NCBI GenBank assembly: GCA_938075675.1
Contig: CALJHE010000002.1
Coordinates: 1-64,000, forward strand
Direction: 5' to 3'
Length of the DNA: 64,000 bases
Source of the DNA: Candidatus Poseidoniaceae archaeon
Lineage (GTDB): Archaea; Thermoplasmatota; Poseidoniia; Poseidoniales; Poseidoniaceae
In this document: positions 8,315-16,732 of the stretch, piece by piece
How positions within the stretch are numbered: the first letter of the stretch is position 1
How the letters are laid out: each line of letters opens with the position of its first letter
The notes under the pieces: model-generated
Database searches by the model: none
What the model was told of the DNA's origin: nothing
The model's input: only the letters and a program-made list of their open reading frames with translations
Made by a program: the position numbers and the translations under genes

Positions 8315-8704
8315 TCAATATACGTAAGCCAGTAGCTTACCACCAATACGGGCATCTTTAGCATCGTAGTGATGCATAATGCCGGAGTTCGTTGTTAAAA
8401 TCAAGAGACCAAAGTCTTGAGCAGGCAAATAGCGTGTCTCCCATTGGTCGTATTCTTGACGTCGAATGCTGTGCCGTGGCTTAACTGTGCCACAACGGTT
8501 GATTGCGCCGCGTAGTTCGACCAAGTAGGTACCGCCTCGACCGTTTTCAGTTCGGTCGATCGAGCCTACATAGCCAGATTTTTGCATAATTTCAAGGACG
8601 TTTCCAAGCAGTTTGGAAGCCGGTGAAAGTTCGACATTGAACTTACCTGCTTGCTCTGCGTTGTACATCTTGATGAGTGCGTCGTTGAGTGGATCAAATT
8701 GCAT
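8315..8704 (-). CDS. rps8: small-subunit ribosomal protein uS8
   Basis: 129 residues. Starts MQFDPLNDALIKMYNAEQAG behind AAGGAGGAG. The C-terminal LPAQDFGLLILTTNSGIMHH and the final GGKLLAYVY fit archaeal uS8 (S15a in eukaryotes), which binds helix 21 of 16S rRNA and in many organisms represses its own operon. The expected uS14 and uL6 genes flank it. Confidence 0.96.
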   Translation of the reverse strand: MQFDPLNDALIKMYNAEQAGKFNVELSPASKLLGNVLEIMQKSGYVGSIDRTENGRGGTYLVELRGAINRCGTVKPRHSIRRQEYDQWETRYLPAQDFGLLILTTNSGIMHHYDAKDARIGGKLLAYVY

Positions 8705-8717
8705 ATCTTTCTCCTCC

Positions 8718-8870
8718 TTAATTCATTTTCTTGAAGCCTATTTCTGGAGCGACATCTCGGAAACACTGTCGGCACAGGCGAAGCCCGTGACGGCGTATCA
8801 TTCCTCGGCGGCGTCCACAGCGTCGGCAACCAATGGTTCGTCCAATTCTTTCTCCGTGATCTCTTGCCAT
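8718..8870 (-). CDS. rps14: small-subunit ribosomal protein uS14, zinc-binding form
   Basis: A 50-residue gene between uL5 and uS8. Translation gives [10 protein letters not shown], then CRRC, then [12 protein letters not shown] and a C-terminal GFKKMN. The two CxxC pairs are the zinc ribbon of the short (type Z) uS14, which sits in the head of the small subunit. The ATG is at 8870 with GGAATGAAA ahead of it, and the TAA stop at 8718-8720 overlaps the Shine-Dalgarno region of uS8. Its position between uL5 and uS8 is the standard archaeal order. Confidence 0.97.
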   Translation of the reverse strand: MARDHGERIGRTIGCRRCGRRRGMIRRHGLRLCRQCFRDVAPEIGFKKMN

Positions 8871-8872
8871 TT

Positions 8873-9400
8873 TCATTCCTCCATGATGGTGATGCCAAAG
8901 TTCTCAATGAACCAGGCTCGTGATTCGTCTGCATTTACTCGGTGGCCCATTCCAACCTTGCCCTTTGCTCGGCGGCGGCGGCTAACTCGGTGACCAGGTC
9001 GTTCAAGAACGACGGTGATGTCCATTCCAAAGATTCCAATATCTGGGTCGTATTTTTGACCAGGGAAATCTGTGTAATCGCGAACACCGAACGAAAGGTT
9101 GCCCTCTCGGTCGAAGTTCCATGTAGGAATCATGTTTTCACGAACCCAGAAAGCATCGGTCAAGAACTTCTTGATGACTTCTTGGTTTCGCATGGTAGCC
9201 TTGCAACCTATGGGTGCGCCTTGACGAACCTTCAGATCACGGTTTTGAATGCGACCAAGTGTACGTTGTGGCTTAACACCAGTAACGAGTTGCAAAACGT
9301 TTTCTGCGTTGACGAGGCGCTCTCCACCTTCACCAACACCGATGTTGACGCTCACTTTAGTGATGCGAGGCATGGACATTGGATTTGCTGCGTCGCTCAT
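8873..9400 (-). CDS. rpl5: large-subunit ribosomal protein uL5
   Basis: 175 residues. N-terminal [20 protein letters not shown] and the segment ITGVKPQRT-like (here [13 protein letters not shown]) are diagnostic, followed by [11 protein letters not shown] and [17 protein letters not shown]. uL5 binds 5S rRNA and touches the P-site tRNA. The ATG overlaps the eS4 stop by four bases. Confidence 0.97.
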   Translation of the reverse strand: MSDAANPMSMPRITKVSVNIGVGEGGERLVNAENVLQLVTGVKPQRTLGRIQNRDLKVRQGAPIGCKATMRNQEVIKKFLTDAFWVRENMIPTWNFDREGNLSFGVRDYTDFPGQKYDPDIGIFGMDITVVLERPGHRVSRRRRAKGKVGMGHRVNADESRAWFIENFGITIMEE

Positions 9401-10098
9401 TCAACCACCTCAGTGTGTGGAAGAGTCGAGTCGCCGACAGCGAACACGTTTGAAGCAACTGTTCCAAAATCGTCGAAGAGAACTTCGTTTGGCATGCTCG
9501 AACGCTTAATTTCTGATGACTTCATGTTAGCGAATCCACCAACGTGGGCCCCGCCGATAAGGTAGCATCGAACTCCATCTTCGAACTTGATGTGTTCGAT
9601 GACTTCCTGACTTGGTAGTGCGAGTTTCAGCGAACTGCCGGTCGAGTATTCGGTTGCATCATCAACAATGATGTTGCGTCCATCGTGAAGGTTAAGTTGT
9701 GTCTTCCCGCCCTTGATGGTATTCTTTCCTTCAATACGGCAAACTTTCCAACCTGCTTCATCAGCGGAGATGGTTCGGTATCGTAGGCGACCGTTGTGGT
9801 CGAGAACACATCGGTAGTGGGAATCTCCGAGAGTGAGGACATCCATGAGGCCAACTCCACGGCGAACATCCTTGCAGACACGACCATCGACAAGAGCGTG
9901 GCCGTTGTGCAAAATGTGTCGAACTTCACGGGTTGAGCGGGCGTATCCAAGAACATCTCGGATAACGAGGCTGATCGGCATGCACAACTCAAGCGAGTGA
10001 GCGCCTGGCGTTGGGCGAGTTACCCAGATACTGGTCTTACGAGGGAGAGGCCAGCTACGTGGCATTGCCAATCTCTTCAAGTGGTTACTGCTTCCCAT
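9397..10098 (-). CDS. rps4e: small-subunit ribosomal protein eS4
   Basis: 233 residues from the ATG at 10098 (MGSSNHLKRLAMPRSWPLPRK), the conserved start of the archaeal/eukaryotic eS4 family; AGGAG stands nine bases upstream, whereas the in-frame TTG at 10107 overlaps that site. An S4-type RNA-binding region is at about 40-100 (ARSTREVRHILHNGHALVDG) and a KOW-like region follows near 175. eS4 replaces nothing bacterial; it is specific to archaea and eukaryotes. Confidence 0.96.
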   Translation of the reverse strand: MGSSNHLKRLAMPRSWPLPRKTSIWVTRPTPGAHSLELCMPISLVIRDVLGYARSTREVRHILHNGHALVDGRVCKDVRRGVGLMDVLTLGDSHYRCVLDHNGRLRYRTISADEAGWKVCRIEGKNTIKGGKTQLNLHDGRNIIVDDATEYSTGSSLKLALPSQEVIEHIKFEDGVRCYLIGGAHVGGFANMKSSEIKRSSMPNEVLFDDFGTVASNVFAVGDSTLPHTEVVE

Positions 10099-10103
10099 AT
10101 TTT

Positions 10104-10511
10104 TCAACTCCTGTTACCGGTTAGTTGCTGAACACGCAACTTGTCTGTTTCGTCAAGTTTGACGACAACGACATTGGAAGAATGGACCGGGACCGCTTCT
10201 TCTTTGTTGTCGGCCTTACTGGCCTTGGCCCCTTCGATGTAAAGGCGACCCTTTTCTGAATCAATTCGGATGACTGGACCCGTCAATGGGTCGTTGCCAC
10301 GCTTTCCACCGTGTCGCTTTCCACCGTTGGAAAGGTCTCCACGGGTAACACGAACGGTGTCACCTACACGAACGGTGACCGTACGGACGCCGTCGAATCG
10401 TGAATCTGGCTTGTCGAGTTGGAGTCGGGCAGAAATTCGCTTACGCTTCTCGTGAAGAGGAGCGTTGAAATGTGCCTTACGTTGCTTGGTTGGTTTCATA
10501 CTTTTTACCAT
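10104..10511 (-). CDS. rpl24: large-subunit ribosomal protein uL24
   Basis: 135 residues. The N-terminal PTKQRKAHFNAPLHEKRK and the central KOW motif (VRVGDTVRVTRGD) identify archaeal uL24 (L26), an assembly initiator that binds near the 23S 5' end. The ATG at 10511 follows GAGGTGA. The stop runs into the Shine-Dalgarno site of eS4. Confidence 0.96.
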   Translation of the reverse strand: MVKSMKPTKQRKAHFNAPLHEKRKRISARLQLDKPDSRFDGVRTVTVRVGDTVRVTRGDLSNGGKRHGGKRGNDPLTGPVIRIDSEKGRLYIEGAKASKADNKEEAVPVHSSNVVVVKLDETDKLRVQQLTGNRS

Positions 10512-10520
10512 ATTCTCACC

Positions 10521-10919
10521 TCAGATTATTTGTTTTGCATTTGCTGCAATACGTGGCCAGCGTTCAGCTGCTTCACGAGAGACTGGTCCTTTGATATCGG
10601 AACCTTGAACATCGCCCTTTTCATTGGTAATGACGCATGCGTTGTCTTCGAATTGAACCCAAGTTCCGTCGACTCGGCGGAAAGGACGGCGCTGTCGGAT
10701 GATGACTGCGTTGAACATTTGGCGTCGTGTTTCAGGAGTTCCCTTCTTGACAGAAACCTTAGCAAGATCTCCTACGCCACCAGCAGGGTAACGACGAATG
10801 GTGTTTCCGAGTTTGAGAATGTTAATGATTTGGACAACCTTTGCACCGGTGTTGTCAGCAACATGTAGACGTGCTGCGGTTGGTAGACCACGGGTTTGCT
10901 TACCTGCAATTCCACGCAT
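10521..10919 (-). CDS. rpl14: large-subunit ribosomal protein uL14
   Basis: 132 residues. Starts MRGIAGKQTRGLPTAARLHV, then DNTGAKVVQIINIL, the conserved uL14 beta-barrel core; a late VTRGNE-type rRNA contact is replaced by the archaeal FEDNACVITNEKGD. The ATG at 10919 shares one base with the uS17 stop and is preceded by GGAGGTGAA. uL14 forms an inter-subunit bridge with 16S rRNA. Confidence 0.96.
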   Translation of the reverse strand: MRGIAGKQTRGLPTAARLHVADNTGAKVVQIINILKLGNTIRRYPAGGVGDLAKVSVKKGTPETRRQMFNAVIIRQRRPFRRVDGTWVQFEDNACVITNEKGDVQGSDIKGPVSREAAERWPRIAANAKQII

Positions 10920-11254
10920 CAAGCTTCACCTCCAGTGTGTTCAATGACGCAGAACGAAATTGTCTTTGAAAGGGGGCGGCACTCCATGATTTTCACAGAG
11001 TCGCCAACGTTGACATCGCCAATACATGCCGGCAAGTGTGCAGACACAGCACTGGTGCGCTTTTCGAAACGTTCGTACTTTTCCATGTAGCGAACATTGT
11101 GGCGTTCGATGGTAATCGTCTTCTGCATCCCGACACCTGAGACAGTTCCTTCAAGCACCTGACCGCGCAAGCGCAGTGAGCCGTAGAATGGGCAGTTTGC
11201 ATCTCCGTCCCACTCGCCGGTGGGGTTCTTTACATCAATTCCAATGTCTCGCAT
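10919..11254 (-). CDS. rps17: small-subunit ribosomal protein uS17
   Basis: 111 residues. It contains CPFYGSLRLRGQVLEGTVSG, an OB-fold start typical of archaeal uS17 (S11), and KTITIERHNVRYMEKYERFEKR. The C-terminal GDSVKIMECRPLSKTISFCV is the conserved loop that contacts 16S rRNA. It follows the Rpp29 gene after four bases and overlaps uL14 by one. Confidence 0.96.
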   Translation of the reverse strand: MRDIGIDVKNPTGEWDGDANCPFYGSLRLRGQVLEGTVSGVGMQKTITIERHNVRYMEKYERFEKRTSAVSAHLPACIGDVNVGDSVKIMECRPLSKTISFCVIEHTGGEA

Positions 11255-11258
11255 GGTA

Positions 11259-11516
11259 TCAGGCCTTCCTGTATTTTCGGTGAGTTCTGTCTTCTGGGCG
11301 CTGACTCACCAATGCGCCTTGAATAATGACATCGCTGTCATCAATCGTGAATGTGATTGCGGCCTTGCCGAAGGTAACAGAGTTGTCTCCTTCAAGCAAA
11401 ACCAATGTGTTCTTGGTTTCGTCAATGACTTGTCCGGAGCGACCTATCAACGTAGGGTCGTTCGAAGAAACGACATTCAATGTCGTTCCAATCCATGTTG
11501 AGTTATACATATCCAT
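11259..11516 (-). CDS. rnp1: RNase P protein component 1 (Rpp29/Pop4)
   Basis: 85 residues with the ATG at 11516 (MDMYNSTWIGTTLNVVSS), which has GGAGGTG upstream; the longer frame to 11594 overlaps the preceding gene and lacks support. The Sm-like barrel motif NPTLIGRSG-type (here NDPTLIGRSGQVIDETKNTL) is diagnostic. Rpp29 pairs with Rpp21 and supports RNase P RNA in 5' tRNA maturation. Its place between eIF1/SUI1 and uS17 in the ribosomal operon is the usual euryarchaeal arrangement. Confidence 0.93.
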   Translation of the reverse strand: MDMYNSTWIGTTLNVVSSNDPTLIGRSGQVIDETKNTLVLLEGDNSVTFGKAAITFTIDDSDVIIQGALVSQRPEDRTHRKYRKA

Positions 11517-11517
11517 A

Positions 11518-11817
11518 TTATCGCACCTCCACATTGAATCCGTTGTTTTTGAGTACACCTGCTGCTTTCTTTTTGTGATCGCCTTGAAGTTCAATTGTTC
11601 GTCCTTTCACTGTTCCGCCTGCAGCACATTTGTTCTTGAGTAATTTTGCGAGTTGATTAATGTCAATTGCTGAGTCATCTATTCCTTCTACCTTGGTTAC
11701 GATTTTTCCATAGCGTCGTCGGTCGGTTGATATGATGGCTCGTTGTTGTTCTTTGGCTATTTCTTGGCAAATGCAGAGTTCGTCTGGAAGTCCGCAGATG
11801 TTACAAATAGCCGCCAT
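11518..11817 (-). CDS. translation initiation factor aIF1 (SUI1 family)
   Basis: 99 residues. The N-terminus carries a small cysteine cluster (CNICGLPDELCICQ) followed by the SUI1 fold with KIVTKVEGID, KNKCAAGGTVKGRTIELQGD and a final NGFNVEVR. aIF1 checks the start codon on the small subunit. The Shine-Dalgarno site AAGGAGAAG precedes the ATG at 11817. It lies between uL29 and Rpp29. Confidence 0.94.
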   Translation of the reverse strand: MAAICNICGLPDELCICQEIAKEQQRAIISTDRRRYGKIVTKVEGIDDSAIDINQLAKLLKNKCAAGGTVKGRTIELQGDHKKKAAGVLKNNGFNVEVR

Positions 11818-11839
11818 TGTTGTCTTCTCCTTGTGTTTT

Positions 11840-12034
11840 TCACTTCGTGTTCAAATGCGTTTTGAGTCGAGCAATACTTCGGCGAGTTGCCTTGTATGCA
11901 CCGATGTTCGAAGGAGTGCCACCAAGTGCTTTCTCAGCACGAAGTTGAAGCAGTTCCTCTTGAAGTTCGAGAAGACGGGCTTCTCGAGCATCTTGGCTCA
12001 TTGATGCGATTTCACGGTTTGATACGTGGCTCAT
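11840..12034 (-). CDS. rpl29: large-subunit ribosomal protein uL29
   Basis: 64 residues forming the typical two-helix uL29 hairpin (LLELQEELLQLRAEKALGG, then RSIARLKTHLNTK). It lies beside the exit tunnel and helps dock SRP and SecY. The ATG overlaps the uS3 stop by four bases. Confidence 0.95.
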   Translation of the reverse strand: MSHVSNREIASMSQDAREARLLELQEELLQLRAEKALGGTPSNIGAYKATRRSIARLKTHLNTK

Positions 12035-12708
12035 TCGCTCGCCTCCGCTTTTTCTGCTTCAGCAGCAGCTTGCTCTGCACGAATTCGAAGTTCTTCTTCG
12101 GAGAAGATACTGATTTCGTGAGGTAGACGAGTTCCTGGTCGCATGATTTCGACAGTTACACCGATTGTTCCGAGTTTCTTGACAGCAACCGAATATCCCT
12201 TGTCCATGTGTTGTAGAGCAGTTTCACCGCAATACTTGACGTGACCAAGAATAAACTTCTGGGTTCGGTTTCGAGAACCAGTCAATTTACCTGCAACAGT
12301 AACGATGACACCACGTGCGCCAGATTCCATGATGTTCTGAGCAGCACTTGCTCCAGCACGTCGGTAGTACCAGCCACGCTCTAGAGCGGATGAGATTTTC
12401 TCAGCCATGACTTGAGCGTTGAGGGTTGCAGCCTTTCGGTCGATTTCTTCAACCTTGAGTTTCGGGTTCTCAATAGCGAATTCCTCATCAAGTCTCTTTT
12501 GGAGTTCGTTGATGATTTTTCCCTTTCGGCCAATGACCATACCTGGGCGTTCTGCGTGAACAGTAACTTCGGTTCCTTGAGGTGTGCGTCGGATGACGAG
12601 ATCACCAAAACCGGAGTTCTTGGTGTTCTTCATCAAGAATTCCTTGACGAGAAGTCGTTCAACGTTGCGGTTTACGATGGTTCGTAGAGTACTTTGTTTA
12701 CCAGCCAT
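12031..12708 (-). CDS. rps3: small-subunit ribosomal protein uS3
   Basis: 225 residues. N-terminal region with a KH domain (GMVIGRKGKIINELQKRL at about 60-77) and the C-terminal uS3 domain with GARGVIVTVAGKLTGSRNRT. uS3 forms the mRNA entry and has helicase activity. The ATG at 12708 (MAGKQSTLR) is set by GAGGTGATTG; an in-frame TTG two codons upstream is less likely. The tail (AEQAAAEAEKAEASE) is alanine/glutamate-rich. Confidence 0.96.
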   Translation of the reverse strand: MAGKQSTLRTIVNRNVERLLVKEFLMKNTKNSGFGDLVIRRTPQGTEVTVHAERPGMVIGRKGKIINELQKRLDEEFAIENPKLKVEEIDRKAATLNAQVMAEKISSALERGWYYRRAGASAAQNIMESGARGVIVTVAGKLTGSRNRTQKFILGHVKYCGETALQHMDKGYSVAVKKLGTIGVTVEIMRPGTRLPHEISIFSEEELRIRAEQAAAEAEKAEASE

Positions 12709-12719
12709 AATCAATCACC

Positions 12720-13313
12720 TCAGAAGTCGTCCTCCAACTCGTCTTCTTGAACACTAAAGTCTTCAAGGAATATTTCGAGATTCACTTGGTAGTGATTCGA
12801 AGGGGTTGCTCGACCACGTGCACGAGGGATGAATCCCTTGCGGATTTGTCCACGGTGTGCAGCGATGTGAGTGATTTCCATTTCTTCAGGGTCGACATCT
12901 TCGTATTGGTGTCGTGCATTTTCCATAGCGCTTTGAATCAACTTGATGATAGCGCGTGAACCCTTGACTGGATAGCGACCAGGACCAACTTTGCCCTTGC
13001 GGTGTCCAACCATGGATGGACCGCTACGACGCTTCTTCTTGTTACCGCTTCCGAGACGGAAAGGAACAGCTGCAGCTTTGCGGCGGATGTCCGCACGGTT
13101 TGAGTCAATCTTGAGAACTTCGTTGAGGAAAGCAATGGCTTCTCCTGCTTTCATATTCTTGACATGTCGGCAGATTTCGAAACAGTGCTTCACGTGCATG
13201 TCCATATTGACTGCACGAGCGGTAGCCAATCGGCTGCCTTGAAGTAGTTGCGTGTAACCCTTTTGTGGGTTTTGGCGGCGCTTTGAACGGCGATCTAATT
13301 GTGTCTTTACCAT
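12720..13313 (-). CDS. rpl22: large-subunit ribosomal protein uL22
   Basis: 197 residues from ATG 13313 (MVKTQLDRRSKRRQNP), preceded by GAGGTGAG. Central HCFEICRHVKNMKAGEAIAF and C-terminal ITHIAAHRGQIRKGFIPRARG are the archaeal uL22 (L17) signature; its extended loop lines the exit tunnel. It is longer than most archaeal uL22, with an acidic C-terminal tail (QEDELEDDF). Confidence 0.95.
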   Translation of the reverse strand: MVKTQLDRRSKRRQNPQKGYTQLLQGSRLATARAVNMDMHVKHCFEICRHVKNMKAGEAIAFLNEVLKIDSNRADIRRKAAAVPFRLGSGNKKKRRSGPSMVGHRKGKVGPGRYPVKGSRAIIKLIQSAMENARHQYEDVDPEEMEITHIAAHRGQIRKGFIPRARGRATPSNHYQVNLEIFLEDFSVQEDELEDDF

Positions 13314-13323
13314 ACATCTCACC

Positions 13324-13821
13324 TCACTTTAGAGCCACGTGCTTCGAAGAACGTGTTGCACCGACACCAGGACCGCTGTGAGCGACTCCTCGTCGGGTAA
13401 TTGCGAATTCACCGAGGTAATGACCAATCATTTCCGGCTTGATGTCGACGGGGACAAAGTTTTGTCCGCTGTAGACCGAGATGGTCTTACCGACGAATTC
13501 AGGGAGGATTGGCATGTCTCTGCGGTGCGTACGAACGGTTTTGCCATTCGAACGTCGAACTCGGTTAAGGAAATGTTCGTTCTCTTCTGAGAAACCACGG
13601 ACCATCGAGCGACGTGCTCGTGCAGAGAGAATTGTAGCAATACATTCTGCGCCTGGGTTGTCTTCTGGTGGGAAGAGAGGCATGTTGGACAACTCTTCAA
13701 CAGAGTATCCACGGTAGGTGAACTCTTTCTTCACTCGGCCAGTGGTTGTCGAAAGGCGCTTACGTGCCTTACGTCGGCTGGCTTTAGGGGTCATAAAGGA
13801 CTTCTTCTTCTTACGTGCCAT
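13324..13821 (-). CDS. rps19: small-subunit ribosomal protein uS19
   Basis: 165 residues. The core has TFRGYSVEEL-type sequence (here YRGYSVEELSNMPL), then RTHRRDMPILPEFVGKTISV and GHYLGEFAITRRGVAHSGPG, which identify archaeal uS19 (S15). uS19 sits in the small-subunit head near the A-site finger. The N-terminal ~30 residues are a basic extension rich in K and R. It overlaps nothing and has its own Shine-Dalgarno site (GAGGTGATG). Confidence 0.96.
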   Translation of the reverse strand: MARKKKKSFMTPKASRRKARKRLSTTTGRVKKEFTYRGYSVEELSNMPLFPPEDNPGAECIATILSARARRSMVRGFSEENEHFLNRVRRSNGKTVRTHRRDMPILPEFVGKTISVYSGQNFVPVDIKPEMIGHYLGEFAITRRGVAHSGPGVGATRSSKHVALK

Positions 13822-13832
13822 ACATCATCACC

Positions 13833-14549
13833 TCAGATTTTCTTACCGCGACCTCTTCCAGTGCGGCTTGGTGCAATCAGACCGACCTTAGCACCTGGAG
13901 GGGTGCCACGAGCGACCGAGTTAGGACCGTGAACAGCTTGGTGGTTTCCACCACCGTGCGGGTGGTCAACAGGGTTCATTGCAACACCGCTGACGTGTGG
14001 GAACAACTTACCACGAGCCTTAGCCTTGTAGTAAGCAGCACCTGCAGTTCGCAGTGGCATTTCGTCTCGTCCGTGACCTGCAAGAACACCGATGGTTGCT
14101 CGGCAGTTTGCTGGAAGTTCACGAAGAGATCCTGATGGCATTCGAACTCGAACCTTGTCGCCGATGCGTGCTTCAATGAAACACGAGTTACCAGCAGCAC
14201 GAGCGACTTTACCTCCGTCGCCAGGACGGAGTTCGAGGTTGTTGATTGCCGTTCCTTCAGGGATGTTACCAAGAGAGGTAATGTTGCCTGGTCGCAGAGC
14301 AGCATTGTCACCAATAGCGACACTTGAACCGACGGAAAGTCCTTCAGTAGCCACAACAAGTGTTGTTTCACCGTCTGGCAACTTCATTCGAGCAAGTGGA
14401 GCCGAGTGAACTGGGCTGTGTAGCAATTCTGTGATTTCGCCAACAACACCTTGAGTGCGAGGCATGCGGTTCGCACCTGGGAACCGATGGCTTGCAACAC
14501 GGTATCGTGGAGAGGAACCTTTTCGTTGTGCACGTATTCTCTTACCCAT
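13833..14549 (-). CDS. rpl2: large-subunit ribosomal protein uL2
   Basis: 238 residues. MGKRIRAQRKG at the start and the peptidyl-transferase-centre loop GVAMNPVDHPHGGGNHQ at about 190-206, including the essential histidine, identify uL2 (L8). The C-terminus RTGRGRGKKI is standard. GAGGTGAT stands before the ATG. Confidence 0.97.
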   Translation of the reverse strand: MGKRIRAQRKGSSPRYRVASHRFPGANRMPRTQGVVGEITELLHSPVHSAPLARMKLPDGETTLVVATEGLSVGSSVAIGDNAALRPGNITSLGNIPEGTAINNLELRPGDGGKVARAAGNSCFIEARIGDKVRVRMPSGSLRELPANCRATIGVLAGHGRDEMPLRTAGAAYYKAKARGKLFPHVSGVAMNPVDHPHGGGNHQAVHGPNSVARGTPPGAKVGLIAPSRTGRGRGKKI

Positions 14550-14560
14550 GATAAATCACC

Positions 14561-14818
14561 TCAGAATGCTCCCAAGCGCATTGCTGCGTCTTCTGCGTCG
14601 TAACCTTCGGCAAGCTTGACGGAAGCGTGCTTGCCGTGTTTTGAATTTCGTACGTTGACTTTCGCCACTTCGACTTCGAAGATGGTTTCAATCGCACGTG
14701 CGATTTGACTCTTTGATGCGCTGCGGTGGACGATAAACTCGAGGCGTTGCTCAGTTGTACGAGCTTCCATCGATTTTTCGGTCAACCAAGGTTGAATGAT
14801 AATGTCGTATGCGTTCAT
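14561..14818 (-). CDS. rpl23: large-subunit ribosomal protein uL23
   Basis: 85 residues from ATG 14818 (MNAYDIIIQPWLTEKSM), preceded by GAGGTGA; an in-frame reading to 14851 overlaps uL4 and is not supported. LEFIVHRSASKSQIARAIE and FEVEVAKVNVRN are typical. uL23 is the docking point for SRP and SecY at the tunnel exit. Confidence 0.96.
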   Translation of the reverse strand: MNAYDIIIQPWLTEKSMEARTTEQRLEFIVHRSASKSQIARAIETIFEVEVAKVNVRNSKHGKHASVKLAEGYDAEDAAMRLGAF

Positions 14819-14828
14819 GATATTCACC

Positions 14829-15710
14829 TCAGTTAAGTGCCTCCACAGCATCTTTGGTAAAGACGGTCAAACGACCGATGTCGCCACCAGGCGCCAAATC
14901 TTCAGCGCACAGGTCACGGGCTGCCACAACATCGACACCAGGGAGGTTTCGAGCGGCTTGTGCCAATCCTGACTTCTCCTTTACGACGAGAAGTATGGAC
15001 TTAGGAGTTTTGTGGACTCGGCCACGCATTGTCGCTTTACCAGCACGGATTTTTCGTCCATCACGGGCTCGCATCAAATCATCTCCAAGACCAATTTGGT
15101 TGAAGATAGCGAGGACCTTTCGAGTGGCTGAGCCATGGTTGAAGGATTCAATGTTGTACTCCTCACTCTTTCCATCTCGAACTTCGGTGTAGTTACCTAG
15201 GACGATAGGAAGGTTGGAAATGTCTTCGGAGAAACGGTGACCTCTGGAACTAACTGTTTCAACTGATGTTGTTGCAGTCAAAGCAGAGTTGCGTGCCAAA
15301 CGGCGTTCCTTCAAGTTGAGCTTTCGGCCCCAGTTCTTCTCGACCTTAGGTCCGTGTGCTCGACGTCCACCAAGGGTGTGCGGGTTTTGAGCACCACGGC
15401 TTTGTCCAGTACGTCGCATGATACGAGAGACACCTCTTCCCTTCCCCCACCATTCGACGGAGTGCTTCATACCGGCCATAGGAGCGCGCTTTCCAACGTG
15501 GGCTCTCGAACCGTATGCTTGGCGTCGGTTAGCACGGCTTGAAGCCACTGCCAACTTGATGAGATCGGTACGAAGTTCGGTGGAGAACGCATCAGAAAGT
15601 GTGACTTTCTTTCCATTCTCGACAGAGATTTCGAAGTTTTCCTGGAGACGGCCTGCATCAACTTCGTCTTGACTGACTGTGTTGGTGATATCGATGACGT
15701 TTACTTTCAA
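14829..15710 (-). CDS. rpl4: large-subunit ribosomal protein uL4
   Basis: 293 residues. AYGSRAHVGKRAPMAGMKHS and GGRRAHGPKVEKNWGRKLN mark the archaeal/eukaryotic uL4 with its long extended loop into the exit tunnel. Late motifs DDLMRARDGRKIRAGKATMR and PGVDVVAARDLCAEDLAPGG fit the family. It is slightly longer than typical archaeal uL4 (about 250-260) because of an N-terminal region. Two bases separate it from uL3. Confidence 0.96.
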   Translation of the reverse strand: MKVNVIDITNTVSQDEVDAGRLQENFEISVENGKKVTLSDAFSTELRTDLIKLAVASSRANRRQAYGSRAHVGKRAPMAGMKHSVEWWGKGRGVSRIMRRTGQSRGAQNPHTLGGRRAHGPKVEKNWGRKLNLKERRLARNSALTATTSVETVSSRGHRFSEDISNLPIVLGNYTEVRDGKSEEYNIESFNHGSATRKVLAIFNQIGLGDDLMRARDGRKIRAGKATMRGRVHKTPKSILLVVKEKSGLAQAARNLPGVDVVAARDLCAEDLAPGGDIGRLTVFTKDAVEALN

Positions 15711-15712
15711 CT

Positions 15713-16732
15713 TCAGACCCCCTGCTTGGATGATGTACTCACGTACGTAATTTCGTATGGGTGAAGAGTCTTGTCAGAGCCACGTGTTGCATCACGGAAT
15801 CGGATGAGACGCTTAGCAGGACCTGGGACGCTTCCTTTAACGAGAATGTAATCAGAATTGACTTCACCGTAGTGGAGGAAACCACCAGATGGAGTGATAG
15901 CATGGTCTTCTGGAGACGCAACACGAAGAATGCGCTTGTTGTATTCAGTGCGTTGGTGGTAACCGGTTTGTCCACCTTGTCGGATAGACTTTCGGACATA
16001 TCCGTCACCGAATGCTCCCATGTTACCGTGTTGACGGCGTTTCTTGGAGTTCTTGTGAGATTGCAACTTACCACCGAATCGCTTGATGACACCTTGCCAT
16101 CCGTATCCTTTGGTAACTGCAACAATATCAGTGAGGTTGCCTTCTTCAAAAGCGTCTGCGAATGAGTATTCTTCGCCCATCTTCTCTTTGGCGTAAGCAA
16201 GCTTTTCTCCGATGCTACCACCGTCAAGTCCAATTTCCATGACATCAGGTGTCTTGGAGGAAAGGCTGGATACTGAAGATGGCTGTGTTGCAGCAATCAA
16301 ACGAACTTCGACAAGGTCTGCCTTCATGAGATTTTCAAAGTGCTTCTCAGCGTCATGCTCCTTGCGTTCTGGCAATCGCTTGAACAAGTCAGGGAAAGCT
16401 TCAGTGATCTGAGCAGCGTCTGCCCACGCCTCACCAGCGGCTTGCTTGCCGTATGGAGTCATTGTGTATCCGCGAACCCCAAGAATACGCATCTTTGGGC
16501 ATTCAACCACAGTAACTGGTACACGTACTTCTTGACCAGCAGATGGGCTTCGTGGGTTCAGGTCTCGAGCGAGAATATGGGTCATACCGGCTTTCCAGCC
16601 AGCAAATCCTTGCATTCTCACTTCACTTGCATCGGTTGTAGGCCACGACTTTACGAGACCAAATGGACGGTTTGCACGCTTTCGCGGACTAAACGCCATC
16701 GATCCTCTTCGTGGGTGACTTTTCTTTGCCAT
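15713..16732 (-). CDS. rpl3: large-subunit ribosomal protein uL3, first gene of the ribosomal operon
   Basis: 339 residues from ATG 16732 (MAKKSHPRRGSMAFSPRKRA), the standard archaeal start; AAGGAGGAAT lies nine bases upstream. Later motifs include VTKGYGWQGVIKRFGGKLQS and the loop with HGNMGAFGDGYVRKSIRQGG near the peptidyl-transferase centre. It heads a run of 25 same-strand genes to SecY with overlaps or gaps under about 30 bases. Two possible promoters are upstream (see entries near 16751 and 16924). Confidence 0.97.
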   Translation of the reverse strand: MAKKSHPRRGSMAFSPRKRANRPFGLVKSWPTTDASEVRMQGFAGWKAGMTHILARDLNPRSPSAGQEVRVPVTVVECPKMRILGVRGYTMTPYGKQAAGEAWADAAQITEAFPDLFKRLPERKEHDAEKHFENLMKADLVEVRLIAATQPSSVSSLSSKTPDVMEIGLDGGSIGEKLAYAKEKMGEEYSFADAFEEGNLTDIVAVTKGYGWQGVIKRFGGKLQSHKNSKKRRQHGNMGAFGDGYVRKSIRQGGQTGYHQRTEYNKRILRVASPEDHAITPSGGFLHYGEVNSDYILVKGSVPGPAKRLIRFRDATRGSDKTLHPYEITYVSTSSKQGV